From Histomonas meleagridis (lineage: Eukaryota > Parabasalia > Tritrichomonadida > Dientamoebidae), in contig WSYJ01000009.1 in assembly GCA_020186115.1 (NCBI GenBank), forward strand, positions 1-64,000: a stretch of 64,000 bases of DNA. Direction: 5' to 3'. The notes under the pieces were generated by a model. It had not been told where the DNA came from, ran no database searches, and saw only the letters and a program-made list of their open reading frames with translations. Below, piece after piece: positions 29,061 through 39,727 of this stretch; the stretch's first letter is position 1; every line of letters begins with the position of its first letter. The translations under genes and the position numbers were made by a program.

Positions 29061-29087
29061 TCTAGATTAAGTATTTATATAATTCAA

Positions 29088-29675
29088 TGATTATTCATAA
29101 ACAAAATTTCATTCATATCAAACATATGATATAACTTTCAATGATTATTCATAAACAAAATTCCATTTATATCAAACATATGATATATCATTCAAAGATT
29201 ATTCATAAACAAAATTCCATTTATATCAAACATATGATATATCATTCAAAGATTATTCATAAACAAAATTCCATTTATATCAAACATATGATATATCATT
29301 CAAAGATTATTCATAAACAAAATTCCATTTATATCAAACATATGATATATCATTCAAAGATTATTCATAAACAAAATTCCATTTATATCAAACATATGAT
29401 ATATCATTCAAAGATTATTCATAAACAAAATTCCATTTATATCAAACATATGATATATCATTCAAAGATTATTCATAAACAAAATTCCATTTATATCAAA
29501 CATATGATATATCATTCAAAGATTATTCATAAACAAAATTCCATTTATATCAAACATATGATATATCATTCAAAGATTATTCAGAAATAAATTTACATTT
29601 ATATCAAACATATGATATATCATTCAAAGATTATTCATAAACAAAATTCCATTTATATCAAACATATGATATAAT
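29088..29675 (+). repeat. 54-bp tandem repeat (minisatellite), about 11 copies
   Basis: The unit starts GATTATTCATAAACAAAATT and is repeated about every 54 bp from 29088. Eight central copies are practically identical, while the first and tenth carry substitutions. Because 54 is a multiple of three, a plus-strand frame stays open for 149 codons (29141-29590) coding repeated SKIIHKQNSIYIKHMIYH. Each unit also holds ATATCA..TGATAT inverted arms. No promoter supports expression. Confidence 0.95.
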
Positions 29676-29734
29676 ATTTCGTATACAAATTCAAATTAAT
29701 TTTTTTTATTTATTTACTTTTCTTTTCATCGCAT

Positions 29735-32700
29735 TTATTGGATTGACATTTTCCTTTTTTTCTTTTTTCCTTTTTTATCATTACTTTCGTCATCGATATG
29801 CAAAATATTTTGTTCCTTATTAATTTCCATATATCTATACGCGTCTGTTATAATATTACTTGGGAACGACTGCGTTGTTCTTCCATATTCTATCGATTTA
29901 ATATATTGTGGTATCATATCTACGAATATTATGAAACTATTAATAGTTTTTGCGCTAATTGTAGTATCCGTTCTATATTTTGCGATAATATGTTGTAACA
30001 CGTCGAAGAAGACTTGCATTCCTTCATTAATTATTTGGATACCTGAAGACACAGAGAAAGTGTTTAATAATTCGATGAAATAATTTAATGCGATTGGGAA
30101 CAAATGTAAATTCTTTGTAATTATTTCATGTTCAGAAGAATATATACATTCTTTAAACAATGGTACACCTAATAACATACCGAAATAAAAGAAGAACATT
30201 ATTGCGTCTGAAGTTTTTGTAATTTTATAATTATTAATTAATGAAATTTCGATAAAATGATAATTATTCAAATTAGTAAATAATTCTGCTATAAGGAATT
30301 CTTTTTCATTAGAATTATCTACTTTTCGTTTGTTATAAGATGATGATATTATCGATGTAAAACCTGGTAAACATTTCTCAGTAATATTCATTATAGAAGT
30401 ACGTAACATATCTCTAATAACTAATATATTACCTAATTTGATCATTTCATTTGCTGCTTTTTGGATTTCAACTTTATTAAATGATTCAATCCATTTAACA
30501 CCATCAATATGAAAGTCTTGTAACCATAATGCGATTTCACTTGATAACTTTGTATAGATATCAAAGATTTGATACATAGTTTTACTTGCATAAGATATTA
30601 AGATAATATCTAATTGATAACCTGAATGAATACCAAAACTTGAAATTAAATGTTCAAATGAATCTAATGAAAATAATTGTGACGCAGGTTCTGTACTAAA
30701 TGATTTAGAATGTGGTAAATATAATGAATTCTTATAGCCTTGTTGTAAGAATCGATGTAATTGTTCTTCTAAATTCTCAATAACTGAATGTCCAACATTA
30801 ACTTCTTCTGTTAATTTAAAATCACTATGATCTAATTTTAATTTAGAGATTAAATCTAAATAATTCACATTCTCTGTCGAACAACTATTTTCAAATATTG
30901 CTAAATATAATTTTTGAGAATATGATATACTTAAGAAGTTATAAATAGGCCAAACTAATTGTGTAGCTGCAGATATACTTGAATCAATACTATAACTATT
31001 AGGTTTACTCTTCTTAAATAAGATTTGATTTGTATTATTCGTAATATTTTCTGCAATATAACTCCTAAATTTAATATTACTATCTCCAATATCAATTGTA
31101 TCTGGTATATGACCTAAACATATTTGGATTTGTCGAATTTCATTATTAAGATTTGTAAATGTTTCCATTTGTTTATCATTAAACGTTTCAATCGAATGAA
31201 TAAATGGTAATGGATTAAATAACGTTTGAAATCGATTTTGTTCAATAATTTTTGTAAATGGTGAATCTGTTAAATATGTATTTAATACTTTATTCAAATG
31301 TGTCATGATATCTGCTCGAATTGTAGTTATATTATCACGCATACCTTTTAATACTCCTTGATGTATAGACATTGATATAATATCTAAATTAAAGATCGAA
31401 AATAATTCAATAATTACTATGTATAAATCTTTTTCACATTTCCCTTCTTTTATAAATTTGACAAAATTAGATGTAAATCGCCAAAATGTATGAATAGGAC
31501 AAAAACGTAATAATGATTGTATTGGTGATTGTGCTATTTCCATATGGAAACGAATCGTTTCTAAATGTTCAAACACTGGTTGTAAATAAGCAATTCGTTT
31601 TGTACGCTTTAATAAGTTAAAATAATGAACTAATCGTCCATGCGTATATAAAAATGGAGTAAAATCATATCGTGTACCTTTATCAAATTCTTCTAAATCT
31701 ACTGTAGTTTGTAAGTCATATAATAAATCTCCTAAATATGCTGTGAATGATTGTTGCCAAGGTAATGAACCTGATGAAAATTGTTGATTAAGTTGCGCTA
31801 AATATGAACAATCAATTGATCCTAAATTAAAGATTAAAAATCGTGAGAAATCAGTCGAATACATTATATATACTTTGACAAGTGTAACTAACATATTTAA
31901 GAGTTCAATGGATTCATTAGTAATAGTATTAATGTTTTCAAATACAATGGATAATTCATATGATGAAAATGATGTTAACGCTGTGATTTCATGCGTTAAT
32001 TTGGGAGCATACATTGGATTAAACTCAACTATACGAACAACACCTTTAAGTAAAACTAATAAATGTGTTATACGTTGTGGATGTGAAATTTGTTCTTTGA
32101 TTTCTAATTGATATTTGATTTGTTCTAAGTTAACTAATGGCGCATTTTGCCATTTCTGATAAGCTTCATGTAATTCAATAAATGGGATAATGACAGTTCG
32201 TGATAATGAGATTCCATAACTTTCAGAAAATAGTTCATTCATTAGGGCTTTGAATTGTAAATGCTTCTTAACAAAGTCTGGATATGATAATAAGAAGAAA
32301 TATGACATTTCTGTAAGACATGTAAGATTTGATAATATGATATGTTCAAGATTTGGTAAGGTGGAATCTGGTTGGGTTTGAGTCTGCGTGAAAATATCAA
32401 AGTCTTGCCAATCTATTAATGGCCATTGTCCTAATACTTGAATTAAGAATGGACCAACTTGTGATATAAGTTGACCTAAATGTGATGCAAAAATTCCTTC
32501 TTTGGTCTCAAGCATTTGGAATGGAGAAGTGGCACATGATGAACCAAATCGATAAACTTCTAAAATATTATTAGTAAGTTGTGGCTTGGGATCAGTAATA
32601 GCTCCTAGAACAGCAATAGCTCGAAGGTGTGAAAAGTGGAAGAAGAAAAAGATAATCTTTGAAAGCATATTAAATAGTTGACAAAAACGAATTGAAAAAA

Positions 32701-33055
32701 GATAGTTCCAACGGATATCTAATTCAACCGAATTTTCACATAATTTAAGAAGAATTTCTCTTGTACTACGTGCCCAACTAACAATATAATCAGAATTTTG
32801 TGCAACGACTGATAATTTAGCCTTGTATTCAGCTAAAAACTTTTTTACATTACTAGGGTATTTTTGAGTGCCTTTTCCTGTAAGGATTTTGATGTTATCT
32901 CTCACATAATTAACAATTTCTTGGCCACGTTTTGATTTAAATTCTTCTTTTATTGCAACCTGGTTAAGAAACATACCAATCTGATCCAAGCGAGCTGTCA
33001 CTAAATCGATATGATTAAAAAGAACTTCAGCTGTGTCGAAGGCTTTCGATGTCAT
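29735..33055 (-). CDS. NAP1/HEM (NCKAP1-like) subunit of the WAVE/SCAR complex
   Basis: The 1,106-residue, all-helical protein matches NCKAP1 in length (~1,128) and in order of motifs: an N-terminal helical region, SSFGIHSGYQLDIILISYASK where NCKAP1 has LLGPYGMKFLSESLMWHIS, then KLGNILVIRDMLRTSIMN like its SFRSLAQEALRD, and MFFFYFGMLLGVPLF near the end. NAP1 pairs with Sra1 to hold WAVE inactive until Rac-GTP binds, driving Arp2/3 actin branching. The C-terminus ends in a Lys-rich tract. The ATG is at 33055; an ACCGGTT box lies 48 bp upstream. Confidence 0.82.
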   Translation of the reverse strand: MTSKAFDTAEVLFNHIDLVTARLDQIGMFLNQVAIKEEFKSKRGQEIVNYVRDNIKILTGKGTQKYPSNVKKFLAEYKAKLSVVAQNSDYIVSWARSTREILLKLCENSVELDIRWNYLFSIRFCQLFNMLSKIIFFFFHFSHLRAIAVLGAITDPKPQLTNNILEVYRFGSSCATSPFQMLETKEGIFASHLGQLISQVGPFLIQVLGQWPLIDWQDFDIFTQTQTQPDSTLPNLEHIILSNLTCLTEMSYFFLLSYPDFVKKHLQFKALMNELFSESYGISLSRTVIIPFIELHEAYQKWQNAPLVNLEQIKYQLEIKEQISHPQRITHLLVLLKGVVRIVEFNPMYAPKLTHEITALTSFSSYELSIVFENINTITNESIELLNMLVTLVKVYIMYSTDFSRFLIFNLGSIDCSYLAQLNQQFSSGSLPWQQSFTAYLGDLLYDLQTTVDLEEFDKGTRYDFTPFLYTHGRLVHYFNLLKRTKRIAYLQPVFEHLETIRFHMEIAQSPIQSLLRFCPIHTFWRFTSNFVKFIKEGKCEKDLYIVIIELFSIFNLDIISMSIHQGVLKGMRDNITTIRADIMTHLNKVLNTYLTDSPFTKIIEQNRFQTLFNPLPFIHSIETFNDKQMETFTNLNNEIRQIQICLGHIPDTIDIGDSNIKFRSYIAENITNNTNQILFKKSKPNSYSIDSSISAATQLVWPIYNFLSISYSQKLYLAIFENSCSTENVNYLDLISKLKLDHSDFKLTEEVNVGHSVIENLEEQLHRFLQQGYKNSLYLPHSKSFSTEPASQLFSLDSFEHLISSFGIHSGYQLDIILISYASKTMYQIFDIYTKLSSEIALWLQDFHIDGVKWIESFNKVEIQKAANEMIKLGNILVIRDMLRTSIMNITEKCLPGFTSIISSSYNKRKVDNSNEKEFLIAELFTNLNNYHFIEISLINNYKITKTSDAIMFFFYFGMLLGVPLFKECIYSSEHEIITKNLHLFPIALNYFIELLNTFSVSSGIQIINEGMQVFFDVLQHIIAKYRTDTTISAKTINSFIIFVDMIPQYIKSIEYGRTTQSFPSNIITDAYRYMEINKEQNILHIDDESNDKKGKKKKRKMSIQ

Positions 33056-33383
33056 TTGATATAAAAAATTTTTTATTCAAAAATTTGCGCACTTTTATTT
33101 ATAACCGGTTATTTTCGGTGAATATCAAAACCGAAAATTCAGCCGAAAAATTACATTAATTGATCGCTATTTTATCCAATAAAAACTATTATTTTATTTA
33201 ATCAAGGTAAAACATAACAATTATCGAATAAAAGAATAAATGATTAAACAAATAAATTTTTTTATACATAAAAAATGCGATTTTATTAAAAACAAAACAA
33301 TGTCAAAAAATTACAATTTTTTGAATGCTTTTTGATCGAAAATACTCAGAAATATATGTATCGTTGCAATGATACTAAAATTT
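33056..33383. other. Intergenic, ~330 bp
   Basis: Contains AACCGGTT at 33103-33110, probably part of the NAP1 promoter. The rest is A/T-rich 3' flank of the tomosyn-like gene. Confidence 0.45.
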
Positions 33384-35549
33384 TTATTCATGAAATTCCT
33401 TACTAATTTTATAATATTTATGTGAGATATTTGCCAAATTATTAGCTTTTGCCTCCAAATCATTTAGTTGCTCGCCTCTTTTCTGAGCGTTTACCAACAA
33501 TTGTTGCATATTTTCTTCTAATTCACTTAATTTACTATCGACTTTTTTCATTCTTTGATATTGAAATGCACTGTCCATATCTTTCATAGTAATTTCTTTT
33601 GATCCGAAGAATTTCATGAAAGAATTTATTTTCGGCTTTTCAATTTGAGGCTTATTTTCGAAAATTGTTCTTTTTTGTATATCTTTTTCAGGGAGATATA
33701 AATAAATTTGTTCTTTTTCGAACATTAAAAATCCTTTGAAAGGGATAAAAACGATTTTAACTTCATTTTCAAGTGATAAACAAGCAATTCTTTTCTGGGA
33801 TATATCAGGCAAAGGAATTATTTGTATTGTGTCATGTAACTGAAGAATTAAAGAACCCCATTCAGTAACCATTGCATTAACGATTCCATTCATTTGAATA
33901 CATTTTAGTTTCTTAAATTTGGTATCATTCGGAACAAATATAAATATATTTTCATTAGTTACAATTAATATATAATTTCCTTGATTAGTAACTTTACCTT
34001 GTTCATTAATGACTTCAAATAATATAATGTTTTCATTCATTCCACAAATTTCTTTATCTGCATTCCCTAAAATTAAATGATTCTTAACAGAAATCGTGAT
34101 TTTTTGATCAGTGCCATAGTCACGCCACATTATAGTACCTTCTGGTGGATAATAACTTTGTGAACTTTCATAAAAAAATGAATCTTGACTTAAGTCTATG
34201 AAAATTAAAATATTCCCTTTGCAACAAAATGTTAAAATTGGACGTGAATAATTAATTAATTCGAAATCTAATTTAATCATTGGTTGTTTTGCTTGGTTTG
34301 TTATATTAACAACATTTAAATACATCGGATCATTTTGAGTGATTAACATTTGTCCATTTTTAACATGTAATGGAATTCCTGCTTTATTATCATAACATCG
34401 ATAAAATTTATAATCTTTAAAATCTAAAATCTTTTTATCACTAAATATATACAAATGATTTCCATCAAGAAATGCTTTTTTAGGATCAAATAATTCCGTA
34501 TAAAAATGTATATCTGGATTTAATGTTGTATCTAAGTACATTATTTTTCCTGTATGTGTAACAATTGCTACGAATTTCGGTTCCGTTCTTTGGAAGAAAT
34601 TCTTATAACATATTAATACTCCGGGAACAATTAATTCATCTTTACCTAATGAAAGTTTTTCCATGTTATTAATATATACTTTATCTCCCATTTTAGTATG
34701 AACAATTGTAATCCAATCATTCTCAGTAATCATTCCTGTATAAATAACAGTGGAATCATTTTGTACATCTAATTTTTGTAGAATTTTATTTCCATATATT
34801 TTACATGGAAGTCCTTCATCTGTTGTTACTGATGCAGTATAATTTATAATATCAAATGATTTGGATGAAATGGAACAGTAATCTTTGTTTACCATTGTTT
34901 GGAGATTAACTTCTTCGATTTTATCATTCAAAGTGATATAAAATTTGGTGTCGCCGGATGAAAAGATTGACCGTGGATTTAAGCCTTCAAATGAATCAAC
35001 ATATAATTTGGTGAATGAAAGTTCTTCAATGGAAAAACCATAAATTGATCCTTTGTCTGTGAGAATCAAGGCAAAATTGGGATAATCTGGTGGAATTGCA
35101 ATGTCAACAATGTTGAATGATATGGTGGTAGCACGTAATTCTATGGAATCTTGATGAACAACCCAATGAGAAATTATTGAAGGAACTTTTCGAAATTCTG
35201 AGTTTTGTAAAAGATCAAATGATTCACTTCCTTTGTATTCATATTTACGGAATGGATGATTATCAACAAGATATCGACTACAAGCTGATAAAAAAGTTGA
35301 TGTATTGGGAAGTGAAAATAGTTTACAGATTGGCGAATATGTCGACTGATCGGAAACAAAACAATCTCCGCTTGAATTAATTACGTGGAGTTCTCCAGAA
35401 GCTGTTCCTAAAGCAATTAATTGAAAACGTGGTTCATAAGCAATTGATACAACCTGAGTTTTAATTGATAAAGTAAGCGATTTAAGGGAAGTAGTTAATT
35501 GTTCTTCTGTTGGTGGTGGTAGATTGGCTGCAAAAAATCGCGAAATCAT
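33384..35549 (-). CDS. Tomosyn/Lgl-like WD protein with C-terminal R-SNARE motif
   Basis: The 721-residue protein begins with a region typical of tomosyn/Lgl (TQVVSIAYEPRFQLIALGTASGELHV), and WD-like blades run to ~620. Residues ~660-715 form a SNARE motif with a central Arg (LLVNAQKRGEQLNDLEAKANNL) at the zero layer, like VAMP and tomosyn. There is no membrane anchor. Tomosyn inhibits vesicle fusion by occupying syntaxin/SNAP25. It is shorter than animal tomosyn (~1,100), perhaps with fewer blades. The ATG is at 35549. Confidence 0.82.
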   Translation of the reverse strand: MISRFFAANLPPPTEEQLTTSLKSLTLSIKTQVVSIAYEPRFQLIALGTASGELHVINSSGDCFVSDQSTYSPICKLFSLPNTSTFLSACSRYLVDNHPFRKYEYKGSESFDLLQNSEFRKVPSIISHWVVHQDSIELRATTISFNIVDIAIPPDYPNFALILTDKGSIYGFSIEELSFTKLYVDSFEGLNPRSIFSSGDTKFYITLNDKIEEVNLQTMVNKDYCSISSKSFDIINYTASVTTDEGLPCKIYGNKILQKLDVQNDSTVIYTGMITENDWITIVHTKMGDKVYINNMEKLSLGKDELIVPGVLICYKNFFQRTEPKFVAIVTHTGKIMYLDTTLNPDIHFYTELFDPKKAFLDGNHLYIFSDKKILDFKDYKFYRCYDNKAGIPLHVKNGQMLITQNDPMYLNVVNITNQAKQPMIKLDFELINYSRPILTFCCKGNILIFIDLSQDSFFYESSQSYYPPEGTIMWRDYGTDQKITISVKNHLILGNADKEICGMNENIILFEVINEQGKVTNQGNYILIVTNENIFIFVPNDTKFKKLKCIQMNGIVNAMVTEWGSLILQLHDTIQIIPLPDISQKRIACLSLENEVKIVFIPFKGFLMFEKEQIYLYLPEKDIQKRTIFENKPQIEKPKINSFMKFFGSKEITMKDMDSAFQYQRMKKVDSKLSELEENMQQLLVNAQKRGEQLNDLEAKANNLANISHKYYKISKEFHE

Positions 35550-35657
35550 ACGATACTTAAGTTGTATGCTTTACAAATAAACATGTCAGTGTGACAACTG
35601 TATTTGAATGATTTATTTTTTTATGGCGGCACGACCGTTAGATTTCAGGTACAAAGA
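35550..35657. promoter_or_regulatory. Divergent promoter, tomosyn-like / RPGRIP1-like genes
   Basis: The 108 bp between the start codons contain GGCACGACCGTTAG near 35625, an ACCGTTA box resembling those at other starts. It probably serves both genes. Confidence 0.45.
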
Positions 35658-37556
35658 ATGAAAAGTATACACAGAAATAAACTTCTTATGGAATACCCAA
35701 GGGAAGAATTAGAAGGGGAATTCCTTAAGAATTGTGAAATTTTAGATAAGAAGACAGCAAATGTTCATAAACTCGAACAAAAAATTCAATATTTATCTTT
35801 AAGACTTTCAAGACTCAAACAAAATATGCAATTTGCAATTACAAATCAAGGTGTTTTTGTTCAAAGTCAAACACCATTTGCATTTCGAAAATCACAAATG
35901 AATGTAAAAGAACTTCAAGAAAAAAAACTCGAATTAGAAAGTGAAATATCACATAAAAAAACGCAACTTGAAACATTAAATCGTCAAATTATTTATTTTA
36001 AATCTCTTCAAAATTTTTCATCAACAAGAAAACAAAACAAAATTTCTAGAGCACCCCAAAGTAAAGTTATCAATCTCACTTCACAAGATATTCAATATGC
36101 AATCGAAGAATTAATAGAGAAAAACTCACTTAAACAAATGAGAAATCGCTTAATTGCTGCTAGTGCAATTTTACAAGAAGATTATAAATCTGCAGAAGAA
36201 CCTTTAAAATCATTAATGGATTCAATTGGAGAAGATATGAGTCTTTTCGATGTTCTAGAAAAATGGAAACAAATTCATGATAAAGAATCAAAAATTAATC
36301 TTTTAACAACACGTCTTAATGCGTTAGAAGAAAGATATGAAGAATTAAAGGATATTCATGAAAAGCAAGAACAACAATATGAAGAAGAACATAAAATTAT
36401 TGAAAGATACCATCAAGAAGCAGCTGAGCTTGAAAGGCAGAAAGAAATCAAAGCAGCAGAAATTCAAAAAATTAAGGAATTAAAATCATATTCTGAAAAA
36501 TTACAAAAAGAAGTTAATGAATTGACAAAAACAAAAGAAAAACTCCAAGATGATCAAAAAGAAAGAAATGAACAGATCAGAAAACAATTTGAAGAAGGAT
36601 TTTCCAATATGAAAGGAGAAGTTAAATCACTTGAGGATGAATTATCTGATACAAATAAACAAAATGAAGCACTTGAAGAAGAGTTAAACAACATTAAACC
36701 TCAATATGAAGAGACAAAATCTGATAGAGAAAAGGTTGAAAATACATTAAATGAACTTCAAGAAGATTATAAAAAAATATTAGAAACATTCTCAGCTATG
36801 GCTGATAGTCTTGATTATGATCCTTTTGAAGATCAAAGGTTTTTAGTGTTCTTGTCACAGATGTCAGAAAAAAGTTGGACACCGGAGACCGTTAAAAAGT
36901 ATTCAAATTCAATTGAGAAGTTAACCGCCATGCTCGATGAGCAAAAAGAAAAATTAGCAAAATATGAATCAACAGAGGATATTTTAAACAAACGCATCAC
37001 TACCAAACGTCAGAAAATTTCGACGTTAGAAGAACAACTTAAAAATCTTTCACAAAATCTTGATCAAAATGATAATGATAAAAGAAAGAATTCGGATTAT
37101 ACAAGATCTGCCATTCACATTAAATCCTTCGAAAGTCCAAATAAGGTTGGTCAAGGTCTTGTTGAAATTGTAATATATTTTGGAAATTTCAAACCATCTC
37201 CTTCTATTGCGAAAAAAGACTCAAAGTTTTTCATTTCGTTAAGTCTTTTTGATCAAGATCCCAAAGAAACACAGTACATAGATCCTACTTTAGGTTTTTT
37301 TGATAGCAAATTATCATTTATTTGCAAAAATGATTTCGTTCTTAAGGTTTACATAGAAAAAGGTTCCATCTTTGCCCAATTTTGCAGAGTTGCGGATGGC
37401 CGAACCTCCAAAATTGGTCAAGTCGAACTAATCTTATCGCCATTCATCGAAGGGACACGAAAGTTCACATCAACTGCAAAAATAATGAGCAACAGCGAAA
37501 GGGAAATTGGTGAAGTAACATTCGAAGCAGGAATCTCAGCTGCTCTTGCCCGGTAA
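35658..37556 (+). CDS. Coiled-coil protein with C-terminal RPGRIP1-like C2 domain
   Basis: The ATG at 35658 (MKSIHRNK) gives 632 residues; earlier open codons lack ATG. Residues ~20-460 are long coiled coil. The last ~130 residues (VEIVIYFGNF, SLFDQDPKETQYIDPTLGFFDSKLSF, KNDFVLKVYIEKG, IGQVELILSPFIEG) have the layout of the RPGRIP1/RPGRIP1L C2 domain. Those proteins organise the ciliary transition zone, fitting a flagellated cell. The assignment is by pattern and moderate. Confidence 0.6.
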   Translation: MKSIHRNKLLMEYPREELEGEFLKNCEILDKKTANVHKLEQKIQYLSLRLSRLKQNMQFAITNQGVFVQSQTPFAFRKSQMNVKELQEKKLELESEISHKKTQLETLNRQIIYFKSLQNFSSTRKQNKISRAPQSKVINLTSQDIQYAIEELIEKNSLKQMRNRLIAASAILQEDYKSAEEPLKSLMDSIGEDMSLFDVLEKWKQIHDKESKINLLTTRLNALEERYEELKDIHEKQEQQYEEEHKIIERYHQEAAELERQKEIKAAEIQKIKELKSYSEKLQKEVNELTKTKEKLQDDQKERNEQIRKQFEEGFSNMKGEVKSLEDELSDTNKQNEALEEELNNIKPQYEETKSDREKVENTLNELQEDYKKILETFSAMADSLDYDPFEDQRFLVFLSQMSEKSWTPETVKKYSNSIEKLTAMLDEQKEKLAKYESTEDILNKRITTKRQKISTLEEQLKNLSQNLDQNDNDKRKNSDYTRSAIHIKSFESPNKVGQGLVEIVIYFGNFKPSPSIAKKDSKFFISLSLFDQDPKETQYIDPTLGFFDSKLSFICKNDFVLKVYIEKGSIFAQFCRVADGRTSKIGQVELILSPFIEGTRKFTSTAKIMSNSEREIGEVTFEAGISAALAR

Positions 37557-39085
37557 TCACCTTAACAACTATTTGTATTTGTAAATTTGTTTGTAATATT
37601 AATTTGTTTTAATTGAAGTATTACTTGTATTGATTGTTAACCAAGAAAATCAATGGTCGAATCTAATTAGAAGCTATTTAATAATTTTAATGATTGGTTA
37701 AATGTAATAATTGTCTTTTCATGTTTAATGGATGTGGCAATTGCAAAGGAAAATCAGATTTTCATTTTGGAGATTCTGCAATATTTAGAATTTGTTGGAA
37801 ATAACTTTATTTTTCAACAATACGCATTTTCCCCAAAGCTTTATATATAGAAGATAATATATTATTTATTTCATTTTCCAAAAAAAGCATTTCATTTGCT
37901 TTATCAAAACGATTATTATCATCATTGCTAACATATGTTAGTATCTGGATTTTACTTTTACTTTTTTACTTGTGCTTGTCTTTTGTACTTTGTGTGGAGC
38001 TATGAATGATAAAAAATGCATTAAAAAATGGCCAGCGTGAAGCCTTGGTGAAATTTTTTCCCTATATCATGTCAACCGGCGAGTTCCTACATATACTAAT
38101 TTGTTTACCTATTTTTTTAATTTTTTTTATAAATCATTTTTTTTTTTCTTTTTTTCATTCTTTTATTATGATAAAATTCTCTTTTATTTATTAATTTTTA
38201 TCCTTATTATTTAATAGTAACTCATTTTTTATATATTCGATATTTTGAATATTCCCTAAAAATCATTCCCCTTTAAATTTATAAATCAAAAGTGTTCTAA
38301 TTATTTTGATTTAATTAGTCTATATATATATATATATATATATATTCTTAAGAATATATATTTTTTCATACATTATTTATTATATCTTTCACAAAAATTA
38401 GACATATTGTAAATAGTTATAATATTTATGTTTTAAAAGTTAATAATATTATTTCATTAATTAATGTTTTTTTTCAAGTTAATGAAGATCAACATGTAAA
38501 TTACATCATTAATTAATGTATAATGTTCGAAAAAAAAATATATTTCAGCTAATTTATGTAATATATTTAATACATGTTAAATTATATTAGAGAACCGATG
38601 AATTGCATATTCAAGAAACAAGACACAATAAGGTATCGTCTTTATCAAAAAGTCGTCATTTTATGAGAATTTGTATCGTTTCATTAAGAGTCAACCCTTA
38701 TAAAAAAATTAAAATTAAAATAATTTAGTATTTAACAAATAGCATTAATAATTATAAATATTTTTTTGGTTTACAGATTAAAATTATTATAAATGTGTAT
38801 CGATTTATTAACAAAACAATATTTTTTTCGACGGTCACTGCATCTATTTATGTCCAATTAAAGGTTTATAATTTAATCATATGAATGCGTCTTTATCTTG
38901 ACGGTAAATCCACATATTTCACTTAATAATTTAATAATTTTCTTTGTTTTGTTTGTTTGATGATTTTTTCATTTTTATGTACAACTTTAATAATAAAAAT
39001 ACTTGAAAAAAATGTAACAAATTTCTCAAAGAGATTTTTTTCAAAATATGGGAAAATAATGAATATGCAATGAATTAGAGTATAT
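37557..39085. other. Long intergenic region, ~1.5 kb
   Basis: Between convergent genes. It contains homopolymer T tracts (38100-38160), a (TA)n run near 38321-38345 followed by the palindrome TATTCTTAAGAATA, and no supported gene. An open stretch at 38006-38194 is low-complexity and is rejected. Confidence 0.5.
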
Positions 39086-39559
39086 TCAGTTATTGTGATT
39101 TTGGGACGCTTGATTCATAATATTTTTCATAAGGTTTGATGGAGGCTGTGACATAAATGTTCCTTTTTGAAGGTTTTCGATTAATTCGGGTGGGAGGCAT
39201 CCATGGGTTGAATAATATTGACTAACAATTTGAGCGCCTAACCAATTTACATATGATGCCATATCCGTTGGTTGTGGGAGTGTTGATATGTCATTTGCAG
39301 CGTTGATAACTGCTTCACATAATGGGTTATAATCATTTTGTTTTTGCTTGTAAGGTTCCTCAAATGAGTAACTAGATTCTTCGTTATACAAAGCTCGTTG
39401 TTCAGGAGTGTATGAAGCCCATTCTGCTGCTAATTTTTGTGATATCATTATTGGTGTTAAGTTTGGGTTTTCAATCGCAGTACGTTCTCTATTTCTGGAA
39501 ATAAAAATCGTAAATGGAGTATCTCTTGGTGGAAATCCACCTGCATCTTCTGGGATCAT
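39086..39559 (-). CDS. HMG-box protein
   Basis: The 157-residue protein has residues ~13-65 (TPFTIFISRNRERTAIENPN then SQKLAAEWASYTPEQRALYNEES) forming a single HMG box of the L-shaped DNA-binding type. The remaining ~90 residues are helical and Gln/Asn-rich with no second box. It probably bends DNA in chromatin. A TCACAT initiator-like motif overlaps the start. The basic residues are fewer than in HMGB1. Confidence 0.82.
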   Translation of the reverse strand: MIPEDAGGFPPRDTPFTIFISRNRERTAIENPNLTPIMISQKLAAEWASYTPEQRALYNEESSYSFEEPYKQKQNDYNPLCEAVINAANDISTLPQPTDMASYVNWLGAQIVSQYYSTHGCLPPELIENLQKGTFMSQPPSNLMKNIMNQASQNHNN

Positions 39560-39727
39560 GTGAAAGAAACAAAATTTCTGAAATTTTAACGTGCGAAAAA
39601 ATCATTAATTCATAAACGGGCTCCTGCCTTAAGGGTACCCTAAAAGTTGTACGTGAAATAGGAAAAGTTTATCTTATTTTATTTAAGGATAAGGTTTATT
39701 TTGGTGAGCATTTTTCGCTTACAAGAC

